DNA of 64,000 bases from Myxococcales bacterium (lineage in GTDB: Bacteria > Myxococcota_A > Polyangia > Haliangiales > Haliangiaceae), in assembly GCA_016716835.1 (NCBI GenBank), contig JADJUW010000002.1:434001-498000 (forward strand). The letters are read 5' to 3'. The notes beneath the pieces are model-generated. The model was not told the origin of the DNA, searched no databases, and saw only the letters and a list, made by a program, of their open reading frames with translations. Positions 1 through 8,033 of the stretch are shown here, piece by piece. The position numbers and the translations under genes were made by a program. The number at the start of each line of letters is the position of its first letter. The stretch's first letter is position 1.

Positions 1-6
1 TCGCGC

Positions 7-1194
7 ATGAGCAAGGTCCTTATTATTGGCGCCGGTGGCGTCGGCGGCGTAGTGGCGCACAAGTGTGCCCAGGCCAAAGAACATTTCTCTGACATCCTGC
101 TGGCGAGCCGCACGGTGAGCAAATGCGAGGCGCTCAAAAAAGAAGTCAAGGAGCTGCAAGGCCGTGACATTAGCGTCGCCAAGGTCGATGCCGACAACGT
201 CGCCGAGCTGTCGGCCTTGATCAAAGATTTTCAGCCCAAGCTGGTGCTCAACGTCGCCTTGCCGTATCAAGATCTGACAATTATGGACGCCTGCTTGGCG
301 ACCGGCGTCGATTACCTCGATACCGCCAACTATGAGCCGCCCGACGTCGCCAAGTTTGAATACAAGTGGCAGTGGGCGTATCGCGAGCGCTTCGAAAAGG
401 CGGGGCTCATGGCGCTGCTCGGGTCGGGGTTTGATCCAGGCGTGACGAACGTGTTTTGCGCGCACGCGCAGAAAAACTTGTTCGATACGATTTCCACCAT
501 CGACATCATGGATTGCAACGGCGGCTCGCACGGCAAGGCGTTCGCCACCAACTTTAACCCCGAGATCAATATTCGCGAGATCACCGCGCGCGGCCGCTAT
601 TGGGAAAAGGGCGAGTGGAAAGAAACCGATCCGCTGTCGCAGTCGATGATGTTTGATTATCCAGGCGTTGGCGAGCGCAAGAGCTTTCTGCTCTATCACG
701 AAGAACTCGAGTCGCTGGCGCAAAACATCAAGGGCTTGCAGCGCATTCGCTTCTTTATGACATTTGGCGAGGAGTACCTCACCCACCTGCGCGTCATGGA
801 AAATATCGGCATGACGCGGATCGATCCGGTCATGTACGAAGGCCATCCCGTGGTGCCGATGAAGTTTTTGAAGTTGCTGCTGCCTGACCCGTCGTCGCTT
901 GCGGCCAATTACACCGGCAAGACGTCGATCGGTTGTTTGGTGACGGGCAAAAAGGACGGCGTCGAGAAGACGGTGTTTATTTATAATATTTGCGATCATG
1001 CCGAGACGTACAAAGAGGTGCGAGCGCAGGCCGTGTCGTACACAACTGGCGTGCCCGCCGTAACCGGCGCCATCATGATGGTGTCCGGCAAATGGAAACG
1101 CCCCGGTGTATGGAACATCGAGCAGCTCGATCCAGATCCGTTCCTGGCTGAACTCGGCAAGCGCGGCCTGCCTTGGCACGTGGAGGCCAGGTGA
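7..1194 (+). CDS. Carboxynorspermidine/carboxyspermidine dehydrogenase (saccharopine dehydrogenase family)
   Basis: Predicted to reduce the Schiff base of aspartate semialdehyde with a diamine, giving carboxynorspermidine or carboxyspermidine in the alternative polyamine route. The 395-residue protein opens with a Rossmann nucleotide-binding motif, GAGGVGG at about residues 8-14, followed by the saccharopine-dehydrogenase core (LNVALPYQDL, DTANYE, GSGFDPGVTN). Length and order match the Lys1-like carboxynorspermidine synthases. Its stop overlaps the start of the decarboxylase gene, so the two are translationally coupled and form the complete two-step pathway. The ATG at 7 is the only good N-terminus visible, but the upstream region lies outside the window, so promoter and further operon members cannot be judged. 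Confidence in the family is high; the exact diamine substrate cannot be told from sequence. Confidence 0.9.
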   Translation: MSKVLIIGAGGVGGVVAHKCAQAKEHFSDILLASRTVSKCEALKKEVKELQGRDISVAKVDADNVAELSALIKDFQPKLVLNVALPYQDLTIMDACLATGVDYLDTANYEPPDVAKFEYKWQWAYRERFEKAGLMALLGSGFDPGVTNVFCAHAQKNLFDTISTIDIMDCNGGSHGKAFATNFNPEINIREITARGRYWEKGEWKETDPLSQSMMFDYPGVGERKSFLLYHEELESLAQNIKGLQRIRFFMTFGEEYLTHLRVMENIGMTRIDPVMYEGHPVVPMKFLKLLLPDPSSLAANYTGKTSIGCLVTGKKDGVEKTVFIYNICDHAETYKEVRAQAVSYTTGVPAVTGAIMMVSGKWKRPGVWNIEQLDPDPFLAELGKRGLPWHVEAR

Positions 1195-2375
1195 GCGCAG
1201 GCGCCAGCCTTGGCGCCGAAATGGCGGCGCGTATAAATGTGAGTGCGCTGCAAACGCCGTGCTACGTCACGGACCTCGGCGCGCTGGCGCAGAACCTTGC
1301 GCTGATGGAGCGCATCCAGCGCGAGGCCGACTGCAAGATCATCCTCGCGCTCAAGGGCTTTGCGCAGTGGTCGACGTTTCCGCTGATTAAGCAGTATCTG
1401 CAGGGCACCACGGCTAGTTCCGTGGCCGAGGCGCGCCTGGGCCGCGAAGAATTCGGCGGCGAGGTGCATGCCTACGCGCCAGCATGGTCGGAGGCTGATC
1501 TGCGAGAGATCGTCGAGCTCGTCGATCACATCGTGTTTAACTCGCCAGGGCAGTGGAAACGGCTACGTCCGATTGTTGCCGCCGCAAGGGCGCGCGGGCG
1601 CAAGCTTACATGTGGCCTGCGCACCAACCCCGAGCACCGCGAAGTCGAAGTGGCGCTGTACGACCCGGCGGCGGCGTGCTCGCGGCTTGGTACCACGCGT
1701 GCCAACGTGACCGCGGCGGATCTTGAAGGCCTCGATGGCCTGCATTTTCATACGCTATGCGAACTCGGCAGCGACGCCCTAGAACGCACGCTAGAGGCGT
1801 TTGTCGCCAAGTTTGGCGAGTTCTTGCCGCAGTGCAAGTGGGTGAATTTTGGCGGCGGCCATCACATCACGCGGCCCGGCTACGACGTCGAGCGTTTGAT
1901 CGCCATCATCAAGAACTTCAAGGCGCGCTTTGGCGTCGATGTGTATTTGGAACCCGGTGAGGCGGTGGCGCTGGGCACCGGCGTGCTCGTGGCGAGCGTG
2001 CTCGACATTTTTCACAACGGCGTCGACATTGCGATCTTGGATACGTCGGCGACGGCGCACATGCCCGACGTGCTCGAAATGCCGTATCGGCCGCAGATCT
2101 TGGGCGCCGGCGAGGCAGGCGCTACGCCGCATACCTATCGCCTGGGCGGCCTGACGTGTTTGGCAGGGGACGTGATTGGCGACTACAGTTTTGCTAAGCC
2201 CTTGGCCATCGGCGACAAGCTGGTGTTTCTCGACATGGCGCACTACACCATGGTGAAAAACACCATGTTCAACGGCGTGCAGCTGCCGTCGATTGCCACC
2301 CACGACCCTGCCACCGGCCACATTGCGGTGAGCCGCAGCTTTGGCTACGAAGACTATCGCAACCGCCTGGCCTAG
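1191..2375 (+). CDS. nspC: Carboxynorspermidine decarboxylase
   Basis: PLP-dependent fold-III decarboxylase that removes the carboxyl group from carboxynorspermidine or carboxyspermidine to give the triamine. The protein (about 394 residues) begins near LQTPCYVTDL and carries the lysine segment ALKGF, where the Lys would hold PLP, then HTLCELGSD, FGGGHHITRPGYD and the C-terminal YLEPGEA and CLAGDVIGDY motifs typical of NspC. I chose GTG 1191: it overlaps the preceding TGA as GTGA and has GGAGG at 1182-1186. TTG 1173 and ATG 1221 are alternatives. Together with the upstream dehydrogenase this gives a norspermidine/spermidine pathway independent of S-adenosylmethionine decarboxylase. The family call is secure. 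Confidence 0.92.
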   Translation: MSAGASLGAEMAARINVSALQTPCYVTDLGALAQNLALMERIQREADCKIILALKGFAQWSTFPLIKQYLQGTTASSVAEARLGREEFGGEVHAYAPAWSEADLREIVELVDHIVFNSPGQWKRLRPIVAAARARGRKLTCGLRTNPEHREVEVALYDPAAACSRLGTTRANVTAADLEGLDGLHFHTLCELGSDALERTLEAFVAKFGEFLPQCKWVNFGGGHHITRPGYDVERLIAIIKNFKARFGVDVYLEPGEAVALGTGVLVASVLDIFHNGVDIAILDTSATAHMPDVLEMPYRPQILGAGEAGATPHTYRLGGLTCLAGDVIGDYSFAKPLAIGDKLVFLDMAHYTMVKNTMFNGVQLPSIATHDPATGHIAVSRSFGYEDYRNRLA

Positions 2376-2417
2376 GTAGTGGGCTGCCACGCCTCTCCAA
2401 CCACGCGGAGACTAGGC

Positions 2418-2423
2418 TATACT
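2418..2423 (+). promoter_or_regulatory. -10 hexamer TATACT, leaderless promoter
   Basis: TATACT is followed by exactly 6 bases and then ATG 2430. Transcription would begin at or next to the start codon. There is no Shine-Dalgarno sequence. The -35 region is not convincing. Confidence 0.6.
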
Positions 2424-2429
2424 CGTGTC

Positions 2430-2741
2430 ATGTCACGACAATGCGCGATTGCGATGTTGCTCGCCGCGGCCGCTGCGCTCACCGCCTGCCAGGGGCGGTC
2501 TAGGCCTTGGCCCAAGTCGGCCGGCACCACGCCCTATCGCGACGAAGACCTCGGGCAATCGCTGGCGCCCGCGCAACCGCCGATGTCCGCCGTGGAGAGT
2601 GGCAAGGGCGCGCCAGCGCCAACGAGCCCCACCGCAACGCCTACCGCTGCACCTGCAACCTTGACGGTTCCGTCGCCCGACGCCAGCGCCGAGCCAGCGA
2701 CCGATTCGGCGCCTGAAGAAGTCATCATTATTGAGGACTAG
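2430..2741 (+). CDS. Small proline/alanine-rich lipoprotein
   Basis: A 103-residue exported protein of unknown function. It starts with a hydrophobic signal segment ending in the lipobox LTAC (cysteine about residue 19), so it should be lipidated and anchored in the membrane. The rest is low-complexity Pro/Ala/Thr/Ser sequence ending in an acidic tail (EEVIIIED), with no fold I recognise. A GTG at 2379 could extend it by 17 residues, but ATG 2430 gives a proper lipoprotein signal and is positioned 6 bases after a -10 hexamer. Probably a membrane-tethered linker or spacer protein; no partner is suggested by the context. Confidence 0.65.
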   Translation: MSRQCAIAMLLAAAAALTACQGRSRPWPKSAGTTPYRDEDLGQSLAPAQPPMSAVESGKGAPAPTSPTATPTAAPATLTVPSPDASAEPATDSAPEEVIIIED

Positions 2742-2742
2742 G

Positions 2743-2760
2743 TGGGGCACCTTAGCCCCA
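2743..2760 (+). terminator. Stem-loop after the small lipoprotein gene
   Basis: A perfect 6-bp inverted repeat (TGGGGC / GCCCCA) with a 6-base loop begins two bases after the stop codon at 2741. There is no T-run after it, so it would be an atypical terminator or an mRNA-end stabilising hairpin. Confidence 0.35.
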
Positions 2761-2851
2761 GCGAAGGCACCGGTCCGAGTGACCAATGAGCCCTCGCGTG
2801 GAATTTGCGGGCAGGCGCAGGCTGGCATGCTTGCTGCATTGCTTAGGGTCC

Positions 2852-3601
2852 ATGATGAATCGACTACGTAAACTCCAGCTTAGCCTCATTGCCGCGACCT
2901 GTACGGGGGCGATTTGTTTCGCGCCAGCGCCCGGGGAGGCGAAACCCTTGAGGATTCGCATTGCGAATCCAGCGCTGACTCGCGAGCAAGCCTTTGTTGC
3001 CAATCCCCAAGGAGCGCGCCCTAAGACGAAGCTCTCGCGAACCAAGGGGATACGCGCACTAACCCTTAATCCGGTTCATACTGATGCGTTCACCATCAAT
3101 GATGCCAATCTATTGGGCAGCCCGGCAGGTTCTGCGATTCAGCTCGCGGCCGTGACTCGCGAAGTTAGCAACTTCTACGATGGCGGTGGTCACGAAAGAG
3201 ACGAAGGTAGAACGGAACGTGTTCAGGCCGTGGTGGGGCTCGACAGCGCGGGCAAGGCGAAGTTCATGGCGCTCGGGACCGTGCGGGCTAAGAATAAGCT
3301 ATTCGTCGCGGTGGTGGACGATGATGTAGCAAGAGAGGCATCGGAAGTCTCACTTGTCAGTCGCAAAGGCGTAGAGGAAACATTTCGCATCGACGGCAAG
3401 GTGAACGCCGTTAGCTTTGGAATGTCTCAACAAGCGGACCCTATTCGCCTGCACAACGGATCCGTCGTCACGGGTTATGAAAATTTACCAATCTTACGCA
3501 TGACGACCACGGTGAAGGGCCATGCTGCTGAAGTATTGCTCTCTTTGAGATACGAAGTGACCGGTGGCAACATGAGCCGGGACAAATGGTTAACAGATTA
3601 G
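2852..3601 (+). CDS. Exported protein of unknown function
   Basis: About 249 residues with an N-terminal signal peptide: a basic start (MMNRLRKLQ), a hydrophobic core, and a likely cleavage near APGEA. I see no catalytic motif or known domain. The body is a mixed beta-type sequence with many charged residues. Base composition is visibly richer in A+T than the surrounding genes, suggesting recent arrival or weak selection. Two adjacent ATG codons (2852 and 2855) lie just after TAGGGT at 2844-2849; ATG 2855 would fit the leaderless spacing better. An upstream GTG-type extension to 2786 would remove the signal peptide from the N-terminus, so I rejected it. The gene stands alone and ends 86 bases before a convergent gene. 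Confidence 0.6.
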   Translation: MMNRLRKLQLSLIAATCTGAICFAPAPGEAKPLRIRIANPALTREQAFVANPQGARPKTKLSRTKGIRALTLNPVHTDAFTINDANLLGSPAGSAIQLAAVTREVSNFYDGGGHERDEGRTERVQAVVGLDSAGKAKFMALGTVRAKNKLFVAVVDDDVAREASEVSLVSRKGVEETFRIDGKVNAVSFGMSQQADPIRLHNGSVVTGYENLPILRMTTTVKGHAAEVLLSLRYEVTGGNMSRDKWLTD

Positions 3602-3687
3602 ACCGGCGACATAGCTGACACGTTTGGTTAAAATTGCAGCCCAGGGGGCGCCACGTGGTTCAGCGATTAGTGGCTCAGGTAGAGCGG

Positions 3688-5895
3688 CTATTTTTTAGTC
3701 AGCGCGTACTCGACGTCGGCCGCGCCGGTGGGAACCAGCGTTATGGTCTTGGGCTGATAGCCCTTCTTGCTGATGACAAGGTCGTGCGGTTCGAAGCCGG
3801 GCAGCGGGTGCGTAAGTGGCGTCTTGCCGACGAGCTTGCCGCCGATGCGAACCTGGGCGCCGGTGGGCTTGCTGATGAGCTTGATGTCAAACATTGGGCG
3901 GGCCAGCGCCACCTTCTTGGTGGTCTTGCGCGCGGGCGCGAGCGACAGCGCTACGGTTAGGTCTGCATACTTTGGATTGGAAAGCGTCAGCGTTAGGTCG
4001 CCGCAGGGCAATTTTTTGAGCTTGCGGGCAACGCCGAGTTTTTCGTCGCCAAGCGAGGCGATGGCGGTAGGTGGGTCAACGACGAGTGCGACGCGACAGC
4101 TAGCCTTCGGTGGCGCTGGCGGCGGTGCGAGCGCGGCGGCATCGGCGGTTGGGCCCGCGTCGGGCGCCGCGGTCGCGTCTTGGCCAGGCTCGGCAACGGC
4201 GGCGTCCGCTGGTTGATCAGCGGTAACAGCCGCAGCGGGAAGTGCCGGCGGTGGCTCAGCGGGCGGAGTTGCCGCACGTGTTGGGGCGGTGCTCGGCGTC
4301 GCGCCCTGCGGCGCAAACTTGTCTTGAAGCACCAACTTCCACAGCGCGATCGCCGCGATGCCGAGGGCGACGATGACGCCGAAGACCAAGAAAAAGGTTT
4401 TTGCTGGGCTGCGCCGCACGGCCAAGCCGGTGCCGCGCGGCGCGGCCGTGCTTAGCGTGACGCCACCTGGCGCCAACGAGGCGCGATGAGCGCGCACGAT
4501 TGGTATTGCGGCATCCATGACCGAGCTCGCGCGCGTCGACTGAAACTCGTGCAGATTCAGCGGCTGCGCGCCGTTGTATGATTGAGACGCTGCATGTGCA
4601 GCAGGCGCTGGCGCTGGTACCACGGCTGGGCTTGGCGCGGCCGAGATAGCTGCGGCGTCCGGCGTGGTTGCCGGCACAAAAAGCGACTCGATCGGGGCAA
4701 CGTCGCGACGCGGGTTGGTCGGGCCGCCAAATGCCACCGTGGCATCGTCGAGGTCGTGGTCGCGCTCGACCTCCGCGGCTTGCGCGGTATCATCGGCGGC
4801 ATCTTCGAAGGCAACTCTCGTTGCGTCCTCGTCCGCGTCTTCATCTGCATCCGGTAACGGTAGTTCGACTTCTACCTCGTCTCCGTCGTTGGCCGCAAAC
4901 TCAGGCGGGATGGATGCCGGGACGTCTCGCGGCGCCGGGCCAACTGGAATCGGCACCGCATTGGCCGACTTAAGCGTTTGCGGAATGCGAGGCGGAAAAT
5001 TGGACCCCGTGGCATGCGCCGGCGAGGAGGCGCTCGCGGCCTTGCGCGCATCCGCTACGATCTTGGACAGCGACATGCGCGCGACGACGTTCGTGCTGAC
5101 GGCTTCAAGCTCGTCCTCTTCATCGGGCTCCGCTTCCAGCTCTTCCGCGGCAGGCGAGACCTCGGTGCGCGTGCTATCGGGCGACCAAAGCCCGGGCGAG
5201 GCATTGTCGGCGCTAAGAATATGCGGGCCCTGAGGGCTCGCGGTCTCGGCTGGCATTGGCGGCAGCGCCACGAGCTGCGTGCCGACTCGTGGCCAGGCGC
5301 TGCCACCTTCAGCGGCGGTCGGTGGCGTAGAGGCCTTGGCCGAGGCGCGGGGCTCGACGGGAACGATGGGCGTCATCTTGGTCGAGGTGTACTCGCTCGC
5401 CGTAAACGCGGCAGGTGCCTCACCATGCTCGGTAACCAGCAGGCACTCAGCGAGCTGCAACACCGGATCGGTAATTGCGCTAGGCGCGGTCGGCAGCGAT
5501 AGCGTTGCCAGCCGCTGGAGATCCAAGCTGCTTGGGGCGGCGCGCGCGGCCAAATGGTCAGGCAACGCGACGGGTTTGAGCATGGTGCGCGCACGCACCA
5601 ACTGCGTGAGCATCTCCTTGTTGGTCGCGCTCGGCGCTATGAACCGCACCGTCATGCCCGGCCGGCCATAGAGGCCAGCCACGCGATCGACCGAGCTGCG
5701 CACTTCGATATCGCCCTCAATCAAGATTTCGCCGCTGTTTAAGCACACGTACAAAAACGCCGTGTCGGCGCTGGCGAACGGCGTCTGCGTCGGGACAAAC
5801 AACGCGGTTGGCTCCGCATAGCGACGAAACGCGTTTTGGAACTCCTCCGCGGTTGCGCAGCGGCTAACCGCGATGATGGTACCTCGATGAGCCAC
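3688..5895 (-). CDS. PilZ-like/PEGA-domain single-pass membrane protein
   Basis: A 735-residue protein in three parts. The N-terminal 110 residues resemble the myxobacterial PilZ-like paralogue domain (GDIEVRSSVDRVAGLYG, TVRFIAPS). A long acidic and Pro/Ala-rich linker follows. One membrane helix (FFLVFGVIVALGIAAIALW) lies at about residues 520-545. The C-terminus, outside the cytoplasm, has a PEGA-like domain (FDIKLISKPTGAQVRIGGKL) preceded by a related repeat (CRVALVVDPPTAIASLG). Proteins of this type link cytoplasmic signalling to the cell envelope, but no ligand can be assigned; c-di-GMP-binding PilZ motifs (RxxxR, DxSxxG) are not obvious. I chose GTG 5895, which lies 7 bases after TAAACT; a TTG at 5946 would add 17 residues and overlap that promoter. 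Confidence 0.65.
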   Translation of the reverse strand: MAHRGTIIAVSRCATAEEFQNAFRRYAEPTALFVPTQTPFASADTAFLYVCLNSGEILIEGDIEVRSSVDRVAGLYGRPGMTVRFIAPSATNKEMLTQLVRARTMLKPVALPDHLAARAAPSSLDLQRLATLSLPTAPSAITDPVLQLAECLLVTEHGEAPAAFTASEYTSTKMTPIVPVEPRASAKASTPPTAAEGGSAWPRVGTQLVALPPMPAETASPQGPHILSADNASPGLWSPDSTRTEVSPAAEELEAEPDEEDELEAVSTNVVARMSLSKIVADARKAASASSPAHATGSNFPPRIPQTLKSANAVPIPVGPAPRDVPASIPPEFAANDGDEVEVELPLPDADEDADEDATRVAFEDAADDTAQAAEVERDHDLDDATVAFGGPTNPRRDVAPIESLFVPATTPDAAAISAAPSPAVVPAPAPAAHAASQSYNGAQPLNLHEFQSTRASSVMDAAIPIVRAHRASLAPGGVTLSTAAPRGTGLAVRRSPAKTFFLVFGVIVALGIAAIALWKLVLQDKFAPQGATPSTAPTRAATPPAEPPPALPAAAVTADQPADAAVAEPGQDATAAPDAGPTADAAALAPPPAPPKASCRVALVVDPPTAIASLGDEKLGVARKLKKLPCGDLTLTLSNPKYADLTVALSLAPARKTTKKVALARPMFDIKLISKPTGAQVRIGGKLVGKTPLTHPLPGFEPHDLVISKKGYQPKTITLVPTGAADVEYALTKK

Positions 5896-5902
5896 TCTTA
5901 AC

Positions 5903-5908
5903 AGTTTA
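5903..5908 (-). promoter_or_regulatory. -10 hexamer TAAACT, leaderless promoter
   Basis: On the minus strand TAAACT is followed by 7 bases and GTG 5895. It matches the leaderless architecture seen throughout the window. Confidence 0.45.
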
Positions 5909-6023
5909 ACCGAAGTCGCTGGGGCAAGAGCTGATGGCGATGGCAAAACCGCGCCCGGTCGCTGGCTCCATACCTTTGCCTACCTGAACAGGCGCCTGGG
6001 AAACCGACCGAACCAACCGAAAC

Positions 6024-6052
6024 GAAAAATGGCACCGCCGAAGCGATGCCAT
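6024..6052 (-). terminator. Rho-independent terminator of the histone gene
   Basis: Downstream of the histone stop codon, the minus strand folds into a hairpin (ATGGCA / TGCCAT outer stem, GCG / CGC inner stem with one mismatch, 4-base loop) at 6029-6052, followed directly by TTTTT at 6028-6024. This is the clearest intrinsic terminator in the window. Confidence 0.75.
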
Positions 6053-6100
6053 TTGATGAAACTAGCGCCGTGATTGCAGCGTTAGCTAAGCGCCGACGCT

Positions 6101-6334
6101 CTAGAGCGTGAAGTCGTGCGCGCGGACCGTCTTGCGGCCATTGGCGCTTGCGCGCTTGGTGGCTTGGTCGACGTACCAGTAGATCAGCCCGTTGAGACCG
6201 TCGAGCGCGTCGCTCGAGCAGTTGCAATCGTTGCCGCGAATGAGGCCTTTAACCTTTGAAGAAACGATCACCATTTCTTTGGTCTTGGCTTTTGGGGCTG
6301 CTTTAGCAGGGGATTTCTTTTTTGCTTTTGCCAT
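6101..6334 (-). CDS. Bacterial histone-fold protein with a lysine-rich N-terminal tail
   Basis: A 77-residue basic protein. Residues 1-19 form a Lys/Ala/Pro tail (MAKAKKKSPAKAAPKAKTKE) like histone H1 or tail sequences. Residues 21-77 fit a single histone fold: helix 1 (VSSKVKGLIR), a long helix 2 starting at SSDALDGLNG, then the loop GRKTV and a short last helix RAHDF. Arg67 and Asp74 are seven apart, as in the archaeal HMfB R52-D59 clamp. The pattern V(S/A/T)SKVK plus GRKTV is that of the recently described bacterial histones such as the Bdellovibrio protein. It should bind DNA as a dimer. Cys37 and Cys39 are unusual. ATG 6334 is set by GGAGGA at 6342-6347; an upstream in-frame ATG lacks that support. 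The gene is monocistronic, with its own promoter and terminator. Residue numbers are counted by eye. Confidence 0.85.
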   Translation of the reverse strand: MAKAKKKSPAKAAPKAKTKEMVIVSSKVKGLIRGNDCNCSSDALDGLNGLIYWYVDQATKRASANGRKTVRAHDFTL

Positions 6335-6363
6335 GTTCTTTTCCTCCGGGAAGTATTGGAGCG

Positions 6364-6391
6364 CTTTTATGAATGACACCGAGATCATCAA
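6364..6391 (-). promoter_or_regulatory. Candidate promoter of the histone gene
   Basis: TTGATG (6391-6386) and TAAAAG (6369-6364) are separated by 16 bases on the minus strand, giving a leader of roughly 25 bases that carries the GGAGGA ribosome site. A T-rich tract (TTTTTT) lies just upstream and may act as an UP-like element. The -10 match is only partial. Confidence 0.4.
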
Positions 6392-6434
6392 GAAAAAAGG
6401 CCAAAGGACACATTTTTTGCACTTTTAGCGTTTT

Positions 6435-6446
6435 GGGAGATCTCCC
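6435..6446. repeat. Perfect 12-bp palindrome upstream of the histone gene
   Basis: GGGAGATCTCCC is fully self-complementary and sits about 100 bases upstream of the histone start, in the spacer between it and the propeller-lipoprotein gene. It could be an operator or part of an RNA 3' end. The rest of the 6392-6500 spacer holds A/T runs and an inverted repeat GCTAAAA...TTTTAGC at 6475-6505 spanning the neighbouring stop codon. Confidence 0.4.
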
Positions 6447-6500
6447 GGGTAAAAGCAGCGACTGACGCGGGATGGCTAAAAACCGCCCTTTTGCCGCCTT

Positions 6501-8018
6501 TTAGCGCAATTGCGTCACGAGCAAAAATCCGTCGGCCCGGCGCGGCGGCGCCACCGCAGGTGCTTGAATTAGCGATTTCTCGCCATAATTCAGCGAGATA
6601 CGGAAAACGCCGCCTATTGCCCAGCGCTGATTTGGCAGCGGCGCAAGGGCCCTGCCTTGGTCGTGGTCGCTGTCGCCAAATCGCGCTAAGGCGATCGCTT
6701 GGCCGTCAGCGTCTAAGCTAAGGAGCATCGCATCCTTGCCGCCCGAGGACGTCACGCCCTTCGTCTGACAGGTAAATTCGCCTTCGAACCACCCAGTGGC
6801 CGCGACCACGCCGGCTGTCGATGCCGCGGTGCTGTAGATGATATCTTCGCCCGCGCCACCGCAGGCGGTGACCCACCGCAACGCGCCTTGCGGCGAGATG
6901 CGTGCGACGAAGACATCGCTGGCGCCGAGTGAGGCGTAGGTTTTGCCTCCAAGCTCCAGCTTGTAGTCAAAGGACCCACTTACGACCAAGTCCCCGTCAG
7001 GCATCGCGGCGAGCCCGCCCGGGATATTGTTGAACGCGTTGCCAAACGCGACGGCCCACAGCGGCGTCAGCGTGGCGTCTAGGGCGGCCACGGCGAAATC
7101 GGTCGTACCGGTGCCGGCCGATATCAGGCGGTGCGGCCCAAGCGTTAGCGAATCGGTGTAGCGCACGACAATGGCAACCCCGCCAGGGCCGTGCGGCACG
7201 AGCGACATAAGGCTCTCTTCGCCTAGATCGCCAAGCGCACGGGTTTGGCCAAGCTTGCCGTTCATATCTAGCGACACGACAAAGGCGTCGGTGGTGCGGG
7301 CGGGCTTTAGCGTGCGACCCGCGATGGCCATGGCGCCGCGAAACGAGCCTCCGGCGATAATCGCGCCACCGGCGAGCACGAGCGCGTTGATGCCATCGGA
7401 GTCGGTGCTGCCAAAGGTCGTGACCCACAGCGGCGCTCCGGCCGGCGAAATCGCGGCGACCAGCGCATCATCGGAGCCGTTTGACGCCACGGTCAGGTCA
7501 CCAAGCACGCCCGTGCCAGCGACGTTGCCGCCGATGATCACGTCGCCGCCCGCGGCCACGGCGATCGCATTGAGCGAATCTTCGCCAGGGGAGGCCAGGG
7601 CGAGCACCCATACCAAGTCGCCCCCCGCGCTGTATTTGGCGACAAAGCCGTCAGAAGCGCCGGCAGCGCTAAGCTTTTGCGATGGCGAAAACTCGGTATC
7701 GCCCTCGAAATAGCCGGCGACATAAACGCTGCCATCAGTGGCCGTCGCCACCGCGCGTGACGCCTGAGTTGCCAACCCGCCGATCGCCGACGCCCACAAG
7801 GCATGGTGCCGAGCCGTCGACGGATTCTCGGGCGCTTGCTTGGCATCGGCGGCAGGGGCTGGTGGCGTGGTCGAAGTCGACGGCGATAGCACAGGTGCCG
7901 ACGCGGCATCGGTGAGCACGGCGGCGTCAGGCGCAGGCCCTCGCTCGCTGCACGCCGTGGCCCACAGCCCAACCAACAAAACCATGGCCATGGGGCGAAG
8001 CACATTGCGGCGATTCAT
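6501..8018 (-). CDS. Beta-propeller (SBBP-like) lipoprotein
   Basis: A 505-residue lipoprotein with a signal peptide ending in the lipobox ATAC (Cys about 23). After a Pro/Ala-rich spacer come about seven degenerate repeats of the form 'D-G-F-V-A-K-Y/I-S-P-x-G-x-L-x-W-V', for example ASDGFVAKYSAGGDLVWV, SDDALVAAISPAGAPLWV and ASDVFVARISPQGALRWV. This is the beta-propeller repeat pattern of secreted myxobacterial lipoproteins. Two cysteines occur late in the propeller. Function is unknown; these proteins are probably surface-exposed scaffolds. ATG 8018 is preceded by TATCGT plus 6 bases. The gene starts 15 bases after the stop of the Hsp70-like gene but has its own promoter. Confidence 0.75.
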   Translation of the reverse strand: MNRRNVLRPMAMVLLVGLWATACSERGPAPDAAVLTDAASAPVLSPSTSTTPPAPAADAKQAPENPSTARHHALWASAIGGLATQASRAVATATDGSVYVAGYFEGDTEFSPSQKLSAAGASDGFVAKYSAGGDLVWVLALASPGEDSLNAIAVAAGGDVIIGGNVAGTGVLGDLTVASNGSDDALVAAISPAGAPLWVTTFGSTDSDGINALVLAGGAIIAGGSFRGAMAIAGRTLKPARTTDAFVVSLDMNGKLGQTRALGDLGEESLMSLVPHGPGGVAIVVRYTDSLTLGPHRLISAGTGTTDFAVAALDATLTPLWAVAFGNAFNNIPGGLAAMPDGDLVVSGSFDYKLELGGKTYASLGASDVFVARISPQGALRWVTACGGAGEDIIYSTAASTAGVVAATGWFEGEFTCQTKGVTSSGGKDAMLLSLDADGQAIALARFGDSDHDQGRALAPLPNQRWAIGGVFRISLNYGEKSLIQAPAVAPPRRADGFLLVTQLR

Positions 8019-8024
8019 GCCGCG

Positions 8025-8030
8025 ACGATA
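8025..8030 (-). promoter_or_regulatory. -10 hexamer TATCGT, leaderless promoter
   Basis: TATCGT, 6 bases, then ATG 8018 on the minus strand. It lies in the short gap after the Hsp70-like gene, so the propeller gene can be transcribed separately. Confidence 0.6.
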
Positions 8031-8033
8031 GCA

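Noticed and set aside
6101..6334. HU-type or H-NS-type DNA-binding protein
   Set aside because: No HU signature (GFGxF) or H-NS linker; the GRKTV loop and helix layout fit the histone fold.
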